64,000 nt of DNA from Branchiostoma floridae (taxonomy: Eukaryota > Chordata > Leptocardii > Amphioxiformes > Branchiostomatidae): NCBI RefSeq assembly GCF_000003815.2, contig NC_049995.1, forward strand, positions 4,107,747-4,171,746, read 5' to 3'. The translations under genes and the position numbers were made by a program. The notes beneath the pieces were generated by a model, which worked only from the letters and a program-made list of their open reading frames with translations, had not been told where the DNA came from and made no database searches. Below, piece by piece: positions 10,730-20,158 of the stretch. Every line of letters starts with the position of its first letter. The stretch's first letter is position 1.

Positions 10730-12110
10730 AACGTATAACTCGAGAGGAGGCAGAAAGGTGGAATCCCGTACACTCTCAAGTTGTCCCCTGCAACTTAAAG
10801 TGTCGATCTTCCACGCCTCTGGTTCTAGGCACAGAGTGCCAAACGCAGCTGTATTTCAGCCTGGATGCGAACAGATCGACCTTTGGTAGAACTGAAGCAT
10901 ACGCTTGGCGGAAAAGGAGTGGGCGAAAAACTCCACTGGTTTTGGTCTTGGAAACACTCCGGGCGCCAAGTCGGCCTCGGAAATCGGACCCAGCAAGGGT
11001 TCCGATGAAAACACCAAACCCTTGCCTAAAGAGGCACACTACCACAAAGCTATGGCTGTCTGGCATAGAAGTTGGCAAAACAACTTCCTTGCCTACATAT
11101 GTGCGCCACTGCTGACGTATGTATAAGCCTGAGGTGGACTTGACTGTTGCTTGCAAAGCAGGTTTGGTCGAGTAAACGTTGTAGCGAGCTCTAAAAATAG
11201 CTCGCTAATACGTGTCTCTCTCTTGAAGAGAGGAACCGTTTTCTCGTCCTGCGTCCACCGCAAAACTGCTCCTCGGACTTGAAGCGAGTCGTCCGTTGTG
11301 ATAGTTAAACTACCGGACTCGCCCAAAAGTCTCGACTACTCCACCGTGGCAAGCAAGTTGACCCGGTAGCTAGTCCCGAGGGAGCTTCTGGGGACAACAC
11401 AACTTCGGTGTCCCACAGACGAGTCTCTTTCAGAGCCTCGTTTAGACCATTCTACAAGCTCCAGTGAAAGAGCGTTGCATGTAAGACCACCGCTGACGCT
11501 ACATCCATGCGCCCTATCACTTCGGCAAAGTGCCAAAGAGACACACGAGGCAAGAAGGTACAAGTCTTGTAAACCTTCACCTTTTTCTCTTGAGGAAGAG
11601 ATAAGGTCATAAGAAGACAAATGATTTACTTCCATCCAGGAAGATAACTGCTGGGTTGAGATCAATTGGGACTTTCCCAAAAGATCAGGAAACCCACATC
11701 ATGCGTCATACAACGAACACGTTTGCAGGTACTGGAGACGCTTTGCCCGAGACGAGCCTGATTCAGCAAGTCATCCAGACAAAAACTATCCGAATCCCTT
11801 TGAATCGGATGGCACCAACTACTGGTTTAAAAACCGCATATGTCCTAGGAGCGCCAGAGGACCCTGGGACACTTTACTTGAAAAACTCCCCAACTGTTTC
11901 TGAAAAGAAACAACAGGAGTTTCTAAGTGACTGGTGTGATAATAAAAAGGCAACCTTGATGTCCAGGTATACCAACCAGTCATCCCCACTTAGGAGGGAC
12001 ATCACGTCCTTGATGTTCTCCAGTTCACGTGTTCTGAAAACACCCTACTGTTTCAGAGGTCTGAAACTATGACTAGACGCCAAGTTCCATCTTTCTTTGG
12101 AACCATAAAA
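10730..12110 (-). pseudogene. DIRS-type reverse transcriptase/RNase H, frame-broken
   Basis: Read from 12110 leftwards, the frame opens with GPIFGPVFGFMVPKKDGTWR, the N-terminal RT motif of DIRS/Ngaro-type polymerases. A LGKSQLISTQQLSSWMEVN-like block near 11680-11620 corresponds to the post-catalytic 'W..SQL.PSQ....G' motif. VDLFASRL near 10885 and VYGIPPFCLL near 10765 mark the RNase H end. The motifs lie in different frames with intervening stops, so this is a decayed pseudogene. The catalytic YxDD-like motif was not located with confidence. Confidence 0.7.
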
Positions 12111-14194
12111 CCAAAAACGGGGCCAAAAATTGGTCCCCGATTGGAGGATTCTCTAAGGAGATCCCAATTCCGCTGAAGCGAAAACAAGCCACAAGTCATA
12201 CTTCTGGCCCTGTCACCTCCTCTGGAGGGACAAAAAGACGGAGTCGCCTTGAGAGATGAAACAACGGTCCATCTCGAGCTGACAACACAACGCCCAGTAC
12301 CCAAGGGTCTGAACAGATGTTTGTCCACAAGAGGGAACAAGAAATCCCTCAAATCTACTTGTAGCTGGGGCAGCAAGGTACCACACACAAAGAGCGACCT
12401 GTGCTCAAGCACAAGAGGCGAGGCAATTACTTATTGCCTACCAACTGCGGTGTCCCTTACACCCTTCCGGCCTGTAGCAGCCACGGAAGGAAAGGGATAT
12501 CTCCCCGCAGCCACGCCCAAAAACCAAACGGTTAGGCGTTACTGTGGCCAACGGACTGTTATACCAGTCCTGTCGATCGGCGTCTTGGGTGCCTTACGGA
12601 CTGCTATCCTCTGGGGAATAGCAAGTCCCCAAAACTAGCTACAGCTAGCTTTGGTCAGGTGATCATTTGTGTCTTTGACTGTAGTTAGCCAGACACAAGA
12701 ACCTATTTTTAACCCAATCATGCACGAAGCGTCTGATTTGTGTGACATGGGGGCAAAACCCCAAACGTTCAAATGTCCCGCAAAATTCAGGTGGCCATTC
12801 GTGGTCCTACCTGTCATTCATGGCCCTTGCCTGTTCGCAAGGAAATCCATCCTCATGAACGAGTCAATGAGGTTGCCAGAGGTCAATGACCTTCAAAAAG
12901 GACTGTAAGGCCTGCAAAGCAGTGCCTTTATTGTTTAAGCCGGAGCGAATCGTCATGCTATGCGGCATGCATAGCTAAAAAAGTCTGTTACACAGACCGC
13001 CATTTCGCTTTCAATACCGGCTATGAGATGAGGCGGAGACCGCCTACACCTGAGAACCGTCAAAAGATACGGTTTATCAGCGAGGAAATCCTCGTTCCAG
13101 GTGTGAAGCCTTTCTTCATAAACCAACCCAGAACTCCAGGGGAAAACAACATTCCCTGTGTTCAGGTTTGGTGAGGTCTAAAAGGAAAGTGAAAGGCCTC
13201 TCCAGTACAGAAAAGTCTGACTACTTACCTGTTCAGTAATAGCACCGGAGTACTCCACATTCTCGGAAAACATTTCCGAATCTGGAGGAGGCGCATGACC
13301 GACTGGTCCTTGGCCTCCGTGTACCACACCCCTGAGTATGTTCTCAGTGGGCAACTGGGCTTATAACGTGGAGAACGCAAAGCGCGCCTCGAACGTTTAT
13401 CGTCTGAAACGAAAAAACCCACGCACGTGAACCACGTGAAACTGACGGGACTGAACTAATGCCGGTCTCAAGTCAGTCATGAGACGGCTAAACTTCGTGA
13501 ACACGTTCCAATACAAGTGTTCAACAGGGGATTGGGTCATAAAAACCCCAGTACCTGGCCCCGCTGTAATAGGAAAACAGCGGGGGTGCTTCAAGAAGGC
13601 CTGCCGGCAACAAAGTGGCGGCGGACAAGCACTGGTACTGCTCGCAGAAAACCTGCTGCCACGAAGGACAGAGGATTGCGTAAGACTCAGGCGTGACAAC
13701 CCAGCCAGTGGGAGGGGTCACGCCTCCCTGCCTGCACAAAGATACAGGAGGGTACAGATTCCAACCATGGTCCGTAGACGTGGTTGGGATCATCACTTTG
13801 ATCATCACCGCTAGACACGAAGAACAGGGCATGTTCGAACATATCCGTCTAGCACGTGAGCCTGAAAAGAAACGCTGTGAAAGAAAACAGCAAAAGGTGA
13901 ATAGTGATGCAAAACAACAGTTCCAAAGTCACAAAAGCGACCTAAAGAGACTATGAAGTCTCAAGAACCTACTGTGAACTAAAAAGGACAGAAAATGTCC
14001 CGCTAAGGTAGGAAAATACCACCGAAGCGAGAGACAAAACGATACCACAAACCACTTCGAAGAAGGGCAGTTTCGGGAAAGAGGATGATGGGAGGGTCAG
14101 TGCCCGGATGTTGTGTTTGCTCTTACTGTGAAGAACTGCCACCTTGCGGTTTCTAGGGAAAACGCCATTGTATTTCGGAGGGTAGCGACGTATA

Positions 14195-14471
14195 ACATAT
14201 GTTTCCTAATTTCCGATTCTTGAATACCACGGAAAAATTCATATTTCTCATGCAACTAGATAAACCATTCATTATTGATTCCATCTGTCCTTATGTTTAT
14301 AACTGTTTTAAGAAGCGAGAAGAAGTTGAACTTGTACATACTAGAATGTAATAGCATATGTAGAGATGATAAGATATCATTTTGTCAAAATTGTACCTTA
14401 TCACTAGCGCTACGACCTGTACTTAGCTTGTTTGAGCACAAATGTACAATAAAGGTCATTCATTCATTCAA
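14195..14471 (+). mobile_element. CR1/L2-like LINE ORF2 end and 3' tail, 3' piece
   Basis: The frame from 14204 encodes FPNFRFLNTTEKFIFLM and continues through an acidic-basic C-terminus to a stop just before 14352. A short 3' UTR follows, ending in AATAAAGGTCATTCATTCATTCA, where the ATTC repeats are the simple-sequence tail typical of CR1/L2-type elements. It completes the ORF fragment at 8883-8967. The possible target duplication ACAAATG (left) and ACATATG (right) flanks the intervening elements with one mismatch. Confidence 0.75.
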
Positions 14472-14764
14472 TAAAAGATTTTGACCCTGTTCTCCCAGTG
14501 TACTTAGTCTGGCGGAGACAGAACCTGTTAGCAATGAGAGGTAGCTTGTCAGAAAAAAAAAAAAAAATCAACGATGGCAAACTTCATCCCCTTCACCATA
14601 CGTGGAAACGCTACATTGAGTAATTTCTGATTTGCATCTTCAACCCGATAGCTGTAGAACCGAGACTATCTCGAGACGACTGTTGTGTGGTTGGTGAAGT
14701 CAATGAGGTTGAAAGGTCCTTTTAACCTCCTTGGTGAAGTGTACACTGCTTTTGGATTGTATGG
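14472..14764. other. U1 3' flank with possible 3' box and an octamer
   Basis: On the minus strand AATCCAAAAGCAG (14758-14746), about 8 nt past the U1 3' end, resembles the snRNA 3' box that directs 3'-end formation. An octamer ATGCAAAT (minus strand, 14637-14630) is the kind of element found in snRNA enhancers, but it lies downstream here and may be chance. An A14 run lies at about 14552-14566. Confidence 0.4.
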
Positions 14765-14885
14765 GCGGGGGTTAGCGCGAACGCAGACCCCCACTATCAT
14801 AAATTACGCAGCCGAGTTACCCGCATTTGGGGTAATCGAAGGGGTCATCCCAGACCGGGTGTGCAATGGTCGGGACTCGCGCTTG
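14765..14885 (-). ncRNA. U1 snRNA gene, 3' two-thirds only
   Basis: The minus strand matches U1 snRNA from about nucleotide 50 to its 3' end. Stem-loop III has the conserved CCATTGCAC loop and a compensated stem (TCCCGACC with GGTCTGGGA). This is followed by GACCCC-TCGATT-CCCCAAATG, AACTCG-CTGC, the Sm site TAATTTATGA, and stem-loop IV with GGGGG, the CTGCGTTCGCGCT loop and CCCCC. A likely 3' box follows, arguing for a true gene end rather than a cDNA copy. The 5' third (5' splice-site recognition arm, stem-loops I and II) is missing. The sequence on its 5' side is the 3' end of the minus-strand LINE, so the gene was apparently interrupted or captured by that insertion. Confidence 0.87.
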
Positions 14886-15200
14886 ACGGACCCTTTTTGA
14901 TTTTGGGTAGACAGACAGTAGTAGTATAGACAGATTCATAGACCAAACTGTAGACCATCATAATAGAAGGAGAAACAAATTATAACTGGAAACGCAGAAA
15001 ACTGATATGTTATTCCACCCAAGACAGACATGTCCGTAAACACCCACCAACCCTTCTGTCGGAACAACACATCAAATAAAACTAGAAATCATAGAAAGGA
15101 GATAGACTTTAGAAGAAGAAAACCAGAGCGAGGCACCGACCAAACACTTCACCAACACAAACCAGACTTAAGACTCTTCACAATCACATAACGTTAGACT

Positions 15201-18200
15201 TTAAAACTTCAAAACCAAGCCATTCGGACCCACCTTTGCCCAATACACGGATTCACACCAGGTTTGAGCAAAGGCTTGAGAACCCAGACGTACATGCTCA
15301 ACTCTCAGTTTAAACCTAAGAGCCTCCTTGATTAGAGACACCAGCTCAATGTGAGACAAGAAATTGTTGTCAAAGAGAGCCTGACACCTGGACCACCAAA
15401 TCTTTGAACGGGCAACGGCCAAAATATAGGTGCAGACATCTTTCTTACACCTCTTCAAGGTAGACGGCATAACACCATAGAGAGCAATCGTGCGAGAAAC
15501 ACGAAAACTAGAGACCACCCATCGCCTAATGAACCCTTCGACCCAAGTCCAGGTCAGGAGCACCTCGCCACAAGACCAGATGGTATGGGTAACGGTCTCC
15601 GTAGCTCTACAGTTTCTCCTCGGACAAAGAGGGGAAGGAGTTCTGTGCCAAATCGAACAAGTCAAGTAGTTGGTTTTGAGAGCCCCATGTGCGACCTTCC
15701 AGGAAAGCTCCTTTAGGTTATTCTCAAGGAGAGTGTTATGCACCGTTGAAAAAACAAGTGACCAATCAACACCCCGCTCTAAAAAACAAGCGGAAGGGGT
15801 ATGAGAACGAGCTAAAATGGCAGCTTTGTACAAAGACTGCACGGTGCATATCTTGTCCCAAGCCTTCGAAGCAGAAGCATTAACAAATTCCAAGGTGAGC
15901 TTCCGCATCAAAGAATAGTGAGGTGGAGCCTCAGGAGAGTGGGGGGAACTGTTAGACCACGATGATGGTTCAAAACGACGAGCAAAAAAAACCCAGCCAA
16001 TATTTTGCCAACTGGACCCATGGAAGATCCGGCCGGTCAAGAATATCGGTAAACGGCCGACAATAAAAACAATTGGCCTTCACTCCAAAATCAATGAGAT
16101 CCCATCCACCTTTGTCCAAAGGTAGCATAACTGTCTGTCTAGAGACCAGTTCTGCACGAGAACTCCAGAAAAACTTAAAGACGGCTCTCGTAATGTCCTT
16201 GACGACTGACTCGGGAGGAGAAAATACAGGAGCAATATACCACAAAGTAGATAGAGCAAGGTTATTAATGACGACAACCTTGCCAGCGAAGGATAAAGAG
16301 AAGCTGTCCCACCTTCGCAGAACCGCTTCAAACTTAGCTTGCCTCTCCCTCCAGTTGACTAAAGGCATATTAACACTTCCAAAAGTACCTCCCAATAAAC
16401 GTATGGATACAGATGTCCATTTAAAATTCTTCGGACAATCGAGTCTTTTCCTCCAACTACCTAGCCAGAGACCCATACATTTGTCAAGATTTAAAAGAGA
16501 CCCGGAACCTCTGTTATACATGTCAATAACAGCAAAGAGCCGGCGGATCGACTCATCGGTTGTAAAAATAGGCGAGTTATCGGTCTTATCGTCCGCATAC
16601 TGCGAGATCTTAACTTCACGGCCACCAGGCAACCTGAGGCCGTGAATCGCAGCGTCGGCCCTTACTGTAGCGGCAAATGGCTCCAAAGAAATTGCGTACA
16701 GCAGGGGTGACATAGGGCACCCCTGCCGAACACCTCTTGAGAGAGAAAAAGAAGATGATAGCGACCCATTGACGAAAACAGCACTGGTAATGTTGTTGTA
16801 CAATATAGAAACCCATTTGCGAAAAACCGGGCCAAAACCCATCTTCGCAAGAGTCAAGTGAAGAAAATCAAAATTAACTCTATCAAAGGCCTTGGCCTGA
16901 TCCAGAGAAATGATCGCACAGTCAAAGTTATTCATATTAACATATGTAACGATATCTCTCATCAAAAGTAGGTTACATTGTATCGACCGGCCTGGTATAC
17001 CGCATGTCTGGTCAGGACTGATGACCGAGGCGGCAACCATCTTGAGCCTATTGTTAAGGACCTTCGCAAGAATCTTGTAGTCGCAATTTAACAAAGAGAT
17101 GGGGCGACGGTTCTTCGGGTCCAGAGGGTCCCCTTTTTTTGGAAGGAGAGTAATAACACCAAAACTCTGGCTCTGAGAGAGCTCGCCAGAAGAAAAAACT
17201 TCCTCAAAAACTGAGAGGAGATCCCCGGCAATGACGTCCCAGAAAGCGACATAAAATTCCTTCGGGAGACCGTCACTGCCAGGGGACTTATTATTCTCCA
17301 TGCCATGCAATGCAGCCCAAAGCTCATCCAATGAAAGAGGACCCTCTAATGAAGAGACTTCATCAGGATCGAAAGACCCTTCTAAATTGTTACAAAGGTT
17401 ATTCGCCTCACACTTATCAATAGGCTCAGCCCTAAAAAGGTCTTCATAAAATAGCTTAAAAACGTCTAAAATCTCCTCGTCATCTTGGACAACACGTCCA
17501 GTAGAATCTCTGACCGAAGAAATGCGTCGCTGCCTACTTCGGGAAGAGGCCTGGCTTACAAAATACGAGGTACATTTTTCCCCCTCGACAAATTGCTTGA
17601 CTCTGGACCGAACAAAAGCACCGCGAGCCTCCTCAGCGGACAACTCGGACAAGGAAGACTTAGTACATTCATACCTACGCAAGATGTCCGCCGAGGGGGC
17701 CCCGTCGTTCATCTTGTTGGTGAGATCGACAAGTTCATTATTCAAGGTAAACATGAACTCCCGTCTCTCCCTAGCCAGTTCACAAGAAATTCTGATCAGG
17801 AGAGAGCGAGTTCTAGCCTTTACATCGTCCCACCAGGCTCGCAAAGAAGGAAAACCTGGTTTCAAAGTCTTCCAATTGTTAAAAGCGAGTTTAAAATCAT
17901 TTAAAACTTTGTCTCTTTTTAAAATCGAGACATTACATTTCCACAAGCCAGGCTTCTTCTTCACATCCGGTAAAATTGACAAGGACACACAGTCATGGTC
18001 TGTAAAATATGCGGGTAAAAAACAGTAGTTTGAAACGACGAGGCATTTAGACGAATAAAATCGGTCCAGCCGACACGCAACAGCATTGGACGGCAGTCTC
18101 CAAGTGAAGACCTTTTTAGAAGGATTCTCATGTCTCCAAGAGTCATGCACCTTAAAATCGGCGCAAATGTCTTTTAAAACAGTGGAACCGCCACTACCAT

Positions 18201-18705
18201 GAGCCGGATTCCCGCCCCTCTTATCAATATCAACATCTTCAACGCAGTTAAAATCACCGCACAAAATAAGGGGCTCAGCCCCCGACAGAAACTTATACAA
18301 ATTTTTAAAAAACCCAGTACGCTCAGCAGAAATGTTAGGAGCATACATGTTACAAACTTTGAAATTACGCGCACCGTCGGACAAGACGACACAGACAACA
18401 CGCCCACTGTCGTCACAAGACTTTTTAACCACATCAAAATTGAAAGATGGAGAGAGTAAAATACCCACACCTCTAGATTTGGAGGAGCCCAATGCCCAAA
18501 ACGCTTGGCCTCCCCATTCCTTCTCCCAGAGCGCCGCTTCAGATGTTGACGAAACATGGCACTCTTGGAGGCAAACAACGTCAAATTTATGTTGACGGCA
18601 AAAGCCGAAAACCTGCCTCCTCTTCTGCGGACTACGGAGCCCACAGACATTGAGTGTAGCAATAAGAACCATGAGGCTACATAGAGAAGGAATGTCAAAC
18701 AACAT
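15201..18705 (-). CDS. LINE ORF2: APE endonuclease-reverse transcriptase, one frameshift
   Basis: About 1,167 codons once the frameshift is allowed for. The N-terminal endonuclease shows TLNVCGL, CLQECH (catalytic Glu), GDFN, RLDRFY and a TDHD motif at about residue 240. The RT shows LLPKKGDP, NRRPISLLN, SLDQAKAFDRVN, GVRQGCPMSPLL and QYADD. The C-terminus has a Cys-Cys-His-Cys cluster (CPRRNC...HTIWSC). The first frame stops at 15970. The second resumes within an 8-base homopolymer (15984-15991), where a one-base length change would explain the break; this may be a real mutation or a sequencing artefact. ORF2 nicks target DNA and performs target-primed reverse transcription. The catalytic motifs all look present. 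Confidence 0.9.
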
Positions 18706-18719
18706 CGGAATGTGAGGAA

Positions 18720-19775
18720 TTAGTGGTACAGATCATCAATTCCTTCCGCACCAATTCGGTTAACAAATTGGGGGTGGACATTGTAGAGGTGCTTGAGACA
18801 TAACATGGTGGTTTTAAAAAACCTCGAACAATTATCAACCTTACAAGGCACAATGTCCCCGGAGATGCCATGCGCCTTTGCAAGATGAGATTTCAAAGAC
18901 CTAAAACTATGCAAGAGTTCGTCGCAACCATGAGAAAGAAACTGGTTGCACACAAAGACAGCCTTATTCTTGTACAAGTCAGAGGAGATGACAATGGCTC
19001 TCGCCTTTGCTACCAAATCGGGACTTGGAGCCTGAGAGGCATCCGAAATATCCTCATCAATGATGAGGCTTCTGGAGCCAACAGTAGAGTCAGACTCGTT
19101 ACCGTCCACAGAACGAAGACTGTCCGAGGGAAACTCCTCGATAACAAGACTGGAGTCGGAATCCGGCTCCTTACGAATCTTTTTCCCTTTCGACAACGTC
19201 TTTGCAGAGGCAGATCCCTCACTGGAATCACCCCTACACCTTTTCCTGGAATCTTTGTCAGCAATATCAGAGTTGCCATCATGGCAGCTCTGACAAAGAA
19301 AGAGGCGATCGTCGCCCTGACAAACTGGGCCCTCACAGAAAGCAAGGAGAGCAGATTCTGGAGTTATGTCTGCCTTGCACTGATGACAAGACACCACCTC
19401 CAGAGTGATTGTGTAATCCAACTCACAACCCTGACACATGTACCGACGAGTAACAGGTCGGATAGGACTGGCCGCCTTACGCCTCCTTCTCTGGGACCGG
19501 GTGCGAGGGGCCGGTACCGGAGCAGCAGATGTTGAGGGTACCTGCTCGCTAGAAGAGGAAGAAAGGCCAGGCTTGGCCAGAGAAGGAGCGGCCTCCGACA
19601 GCACGTCCTCAGACGGCTCAACCACCGCGACCGGAGAAAACTTGGTCAGAGAAGGAGCGGCCTCCGACAGCACGTCCTCAGACGGCTCAACCACCGCGAC
19701 CAGAGGAGAAACCTCCAGCTCCGCGACCGGAGAAGAAACATCCAACTTCACAGCCGAAGAAGTACCCGGGTCCAC
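18720..19775 (-). CDS. LINE ORF1, zinc-finger protein
   Basis: 351 codons. The first ~70 residues contain a near-perfect duplicated acidic segment (VVEPSEDVLSEAAPSL twice) and a Ser/Ala-rich linker. A Cys/His-rich domain at about 115-165 (CQGCELD...CHQCKAD...CEGPVCQGDD...CQSCHDG) looks RING- or PHD-like. A basic stretch follows, then two C2H2-type fingers near the C-terminus (CNQF...CDEL...HLAKAH and CKVDNC...H...H). ORF1 proteins of LINEs bind element RNA and form the RNP; zinc fingers rather than a coiled coil fit Tx1-like elements. The stop lies 14 nt before the ORF2 ATG, suggesting reinitiation. It is the only ORF of this element without any break. Confidence 0.8.
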   Translation of the reverse strand: MDPGTSSAVKLDVSSPVAELEVSPLVAVVEPSEDVLSEAAPSLTKFSPVAVVEPSEDVLSEAAPSLAKPGLSSSSSEQVPSTSAAPVPAPRTRSQRRRRKAASPIRPVTRRYMCQGCELDYTITLEVVSCHQCKADITPESALLAFCEGPVCQGDDRLFLCQSCHDGNSDIADKDSRKRCRGDSSEGSASAKTLSKGKKIRKEPDSDSSLVIEEFPSDSLRSVDGNESDSTVGSRSLIIDEDISDASQAPSPDLVAKARAIVISSDLYKNKAVFVCNQFLSHGCDELLHSFRSLKSHLAKAHGISGDIVPCKVDNCSRFFKTTMLCLKHLYNVHPQFVNRIGAEGIDDLYH

Positions 19776-19918
19776 ACTGCCAGGGTGACCTGGAGGTAGT
19801 CTCTACCAGACTCCGGATCGCTGGAAAAATCGTAGAAATGTAACAAATCAGAGGAGTAAGCCGGCCAGAGGAATATAACCGGCCAGGGAACAGCACGCGA
19901 TCGTCGGAGTCTGTGGTA

Positions 19919-20158
19919 TCCCGGTGCCTTGTTTGATCTCCACTAATCGCTATCTAATAGGTGCGAAGTGGCTAAATAACACTTTTATTGCTTTCCGACT
20001 CGCCCGTGACGGTCCAAGCGGGAGCGACGATCCTGTCACATGTGACCGGAAGTGTCAAAGGTCACATGAAATTTTCAAAGTAACGGTCCATTTTGACAGT
20101 GTTTATTTTGATGACTGCGTGTTTAATCTGGTAACTACTTGTATTTACTCTGGTGGCT
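19919..20158. other. 5' flank of the RecQ-like gene
   Basis: This 240-bp stretch lies between the 5' end of the minus-strand LINE and the helicase start, so the two are transcribed divergently. CACATGTGACC at about 20037 and a related AGGTCACATG at about 20059 form a loose inverted pair. No TATA box was identified. Confidence 0.4.

Larger units (their letters stand above)
9259..14194 (-). mobile_element. DIRS-like tyrosine-recombinase retrotransposon, degenerate
   Basis: The element is bounded by 32-bp inverted terminal repeats (9259-9290 and 14163-14194, core CGTCGCTACCCTCCGAAATACAATGGCG or its complement). DIRS-type elements carry inverted rather than direct terminal repeats. On the minus strand, in the expected order, there are an RT start with VPKKDGTWRLVI (about 12103-12060), an RNase H block with PKVDLFASRL (about 10890), the following LRVYGIPPFCLL block (about 10765), and a tyrosine-recombinase-like stretch (10560-10060). 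The region from 12500 to 14050 is probably the gag-like part but was not recognised. Several frameshifts and stops show the copy is dead. It interrupts the CR1/L2-like LINE. Confidence 0.8.
14886..19918 (-). mobile_element. Tx1/L1-clade LINE, nearly intact, abutting U1 snRNA
   Basis: On the minus strand the order is a 5' leader (19918-19776) with one tandem-monomer-like unit, ORF1 (19775-18720), a 14-nt gap, ORF2 (18705-15201), and a ~310-bp 3' UTR ending at about 14886 in CCCAAAATCAAAAA, directly before U1 snRNA sequence. ORF2 has an APE-type endonuclease and a reverse transcriptase whose wording is closest to Tx1-type elements. Its only obvious lesion is a frameshift at an 8-A run (15984-15991, plus strand), so the insertion is young. 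No long poly-A is seen at the 3' end. Confidence 0.85.

Noticed and set aside
19919-19990. Search for the missing U1 5' third at the LINE 5' end
   Set aside because: A faint GATACCA similarity exists, but the diagnostic ATACTTACCTGG start is absent, so no U1 5' part is claimed.
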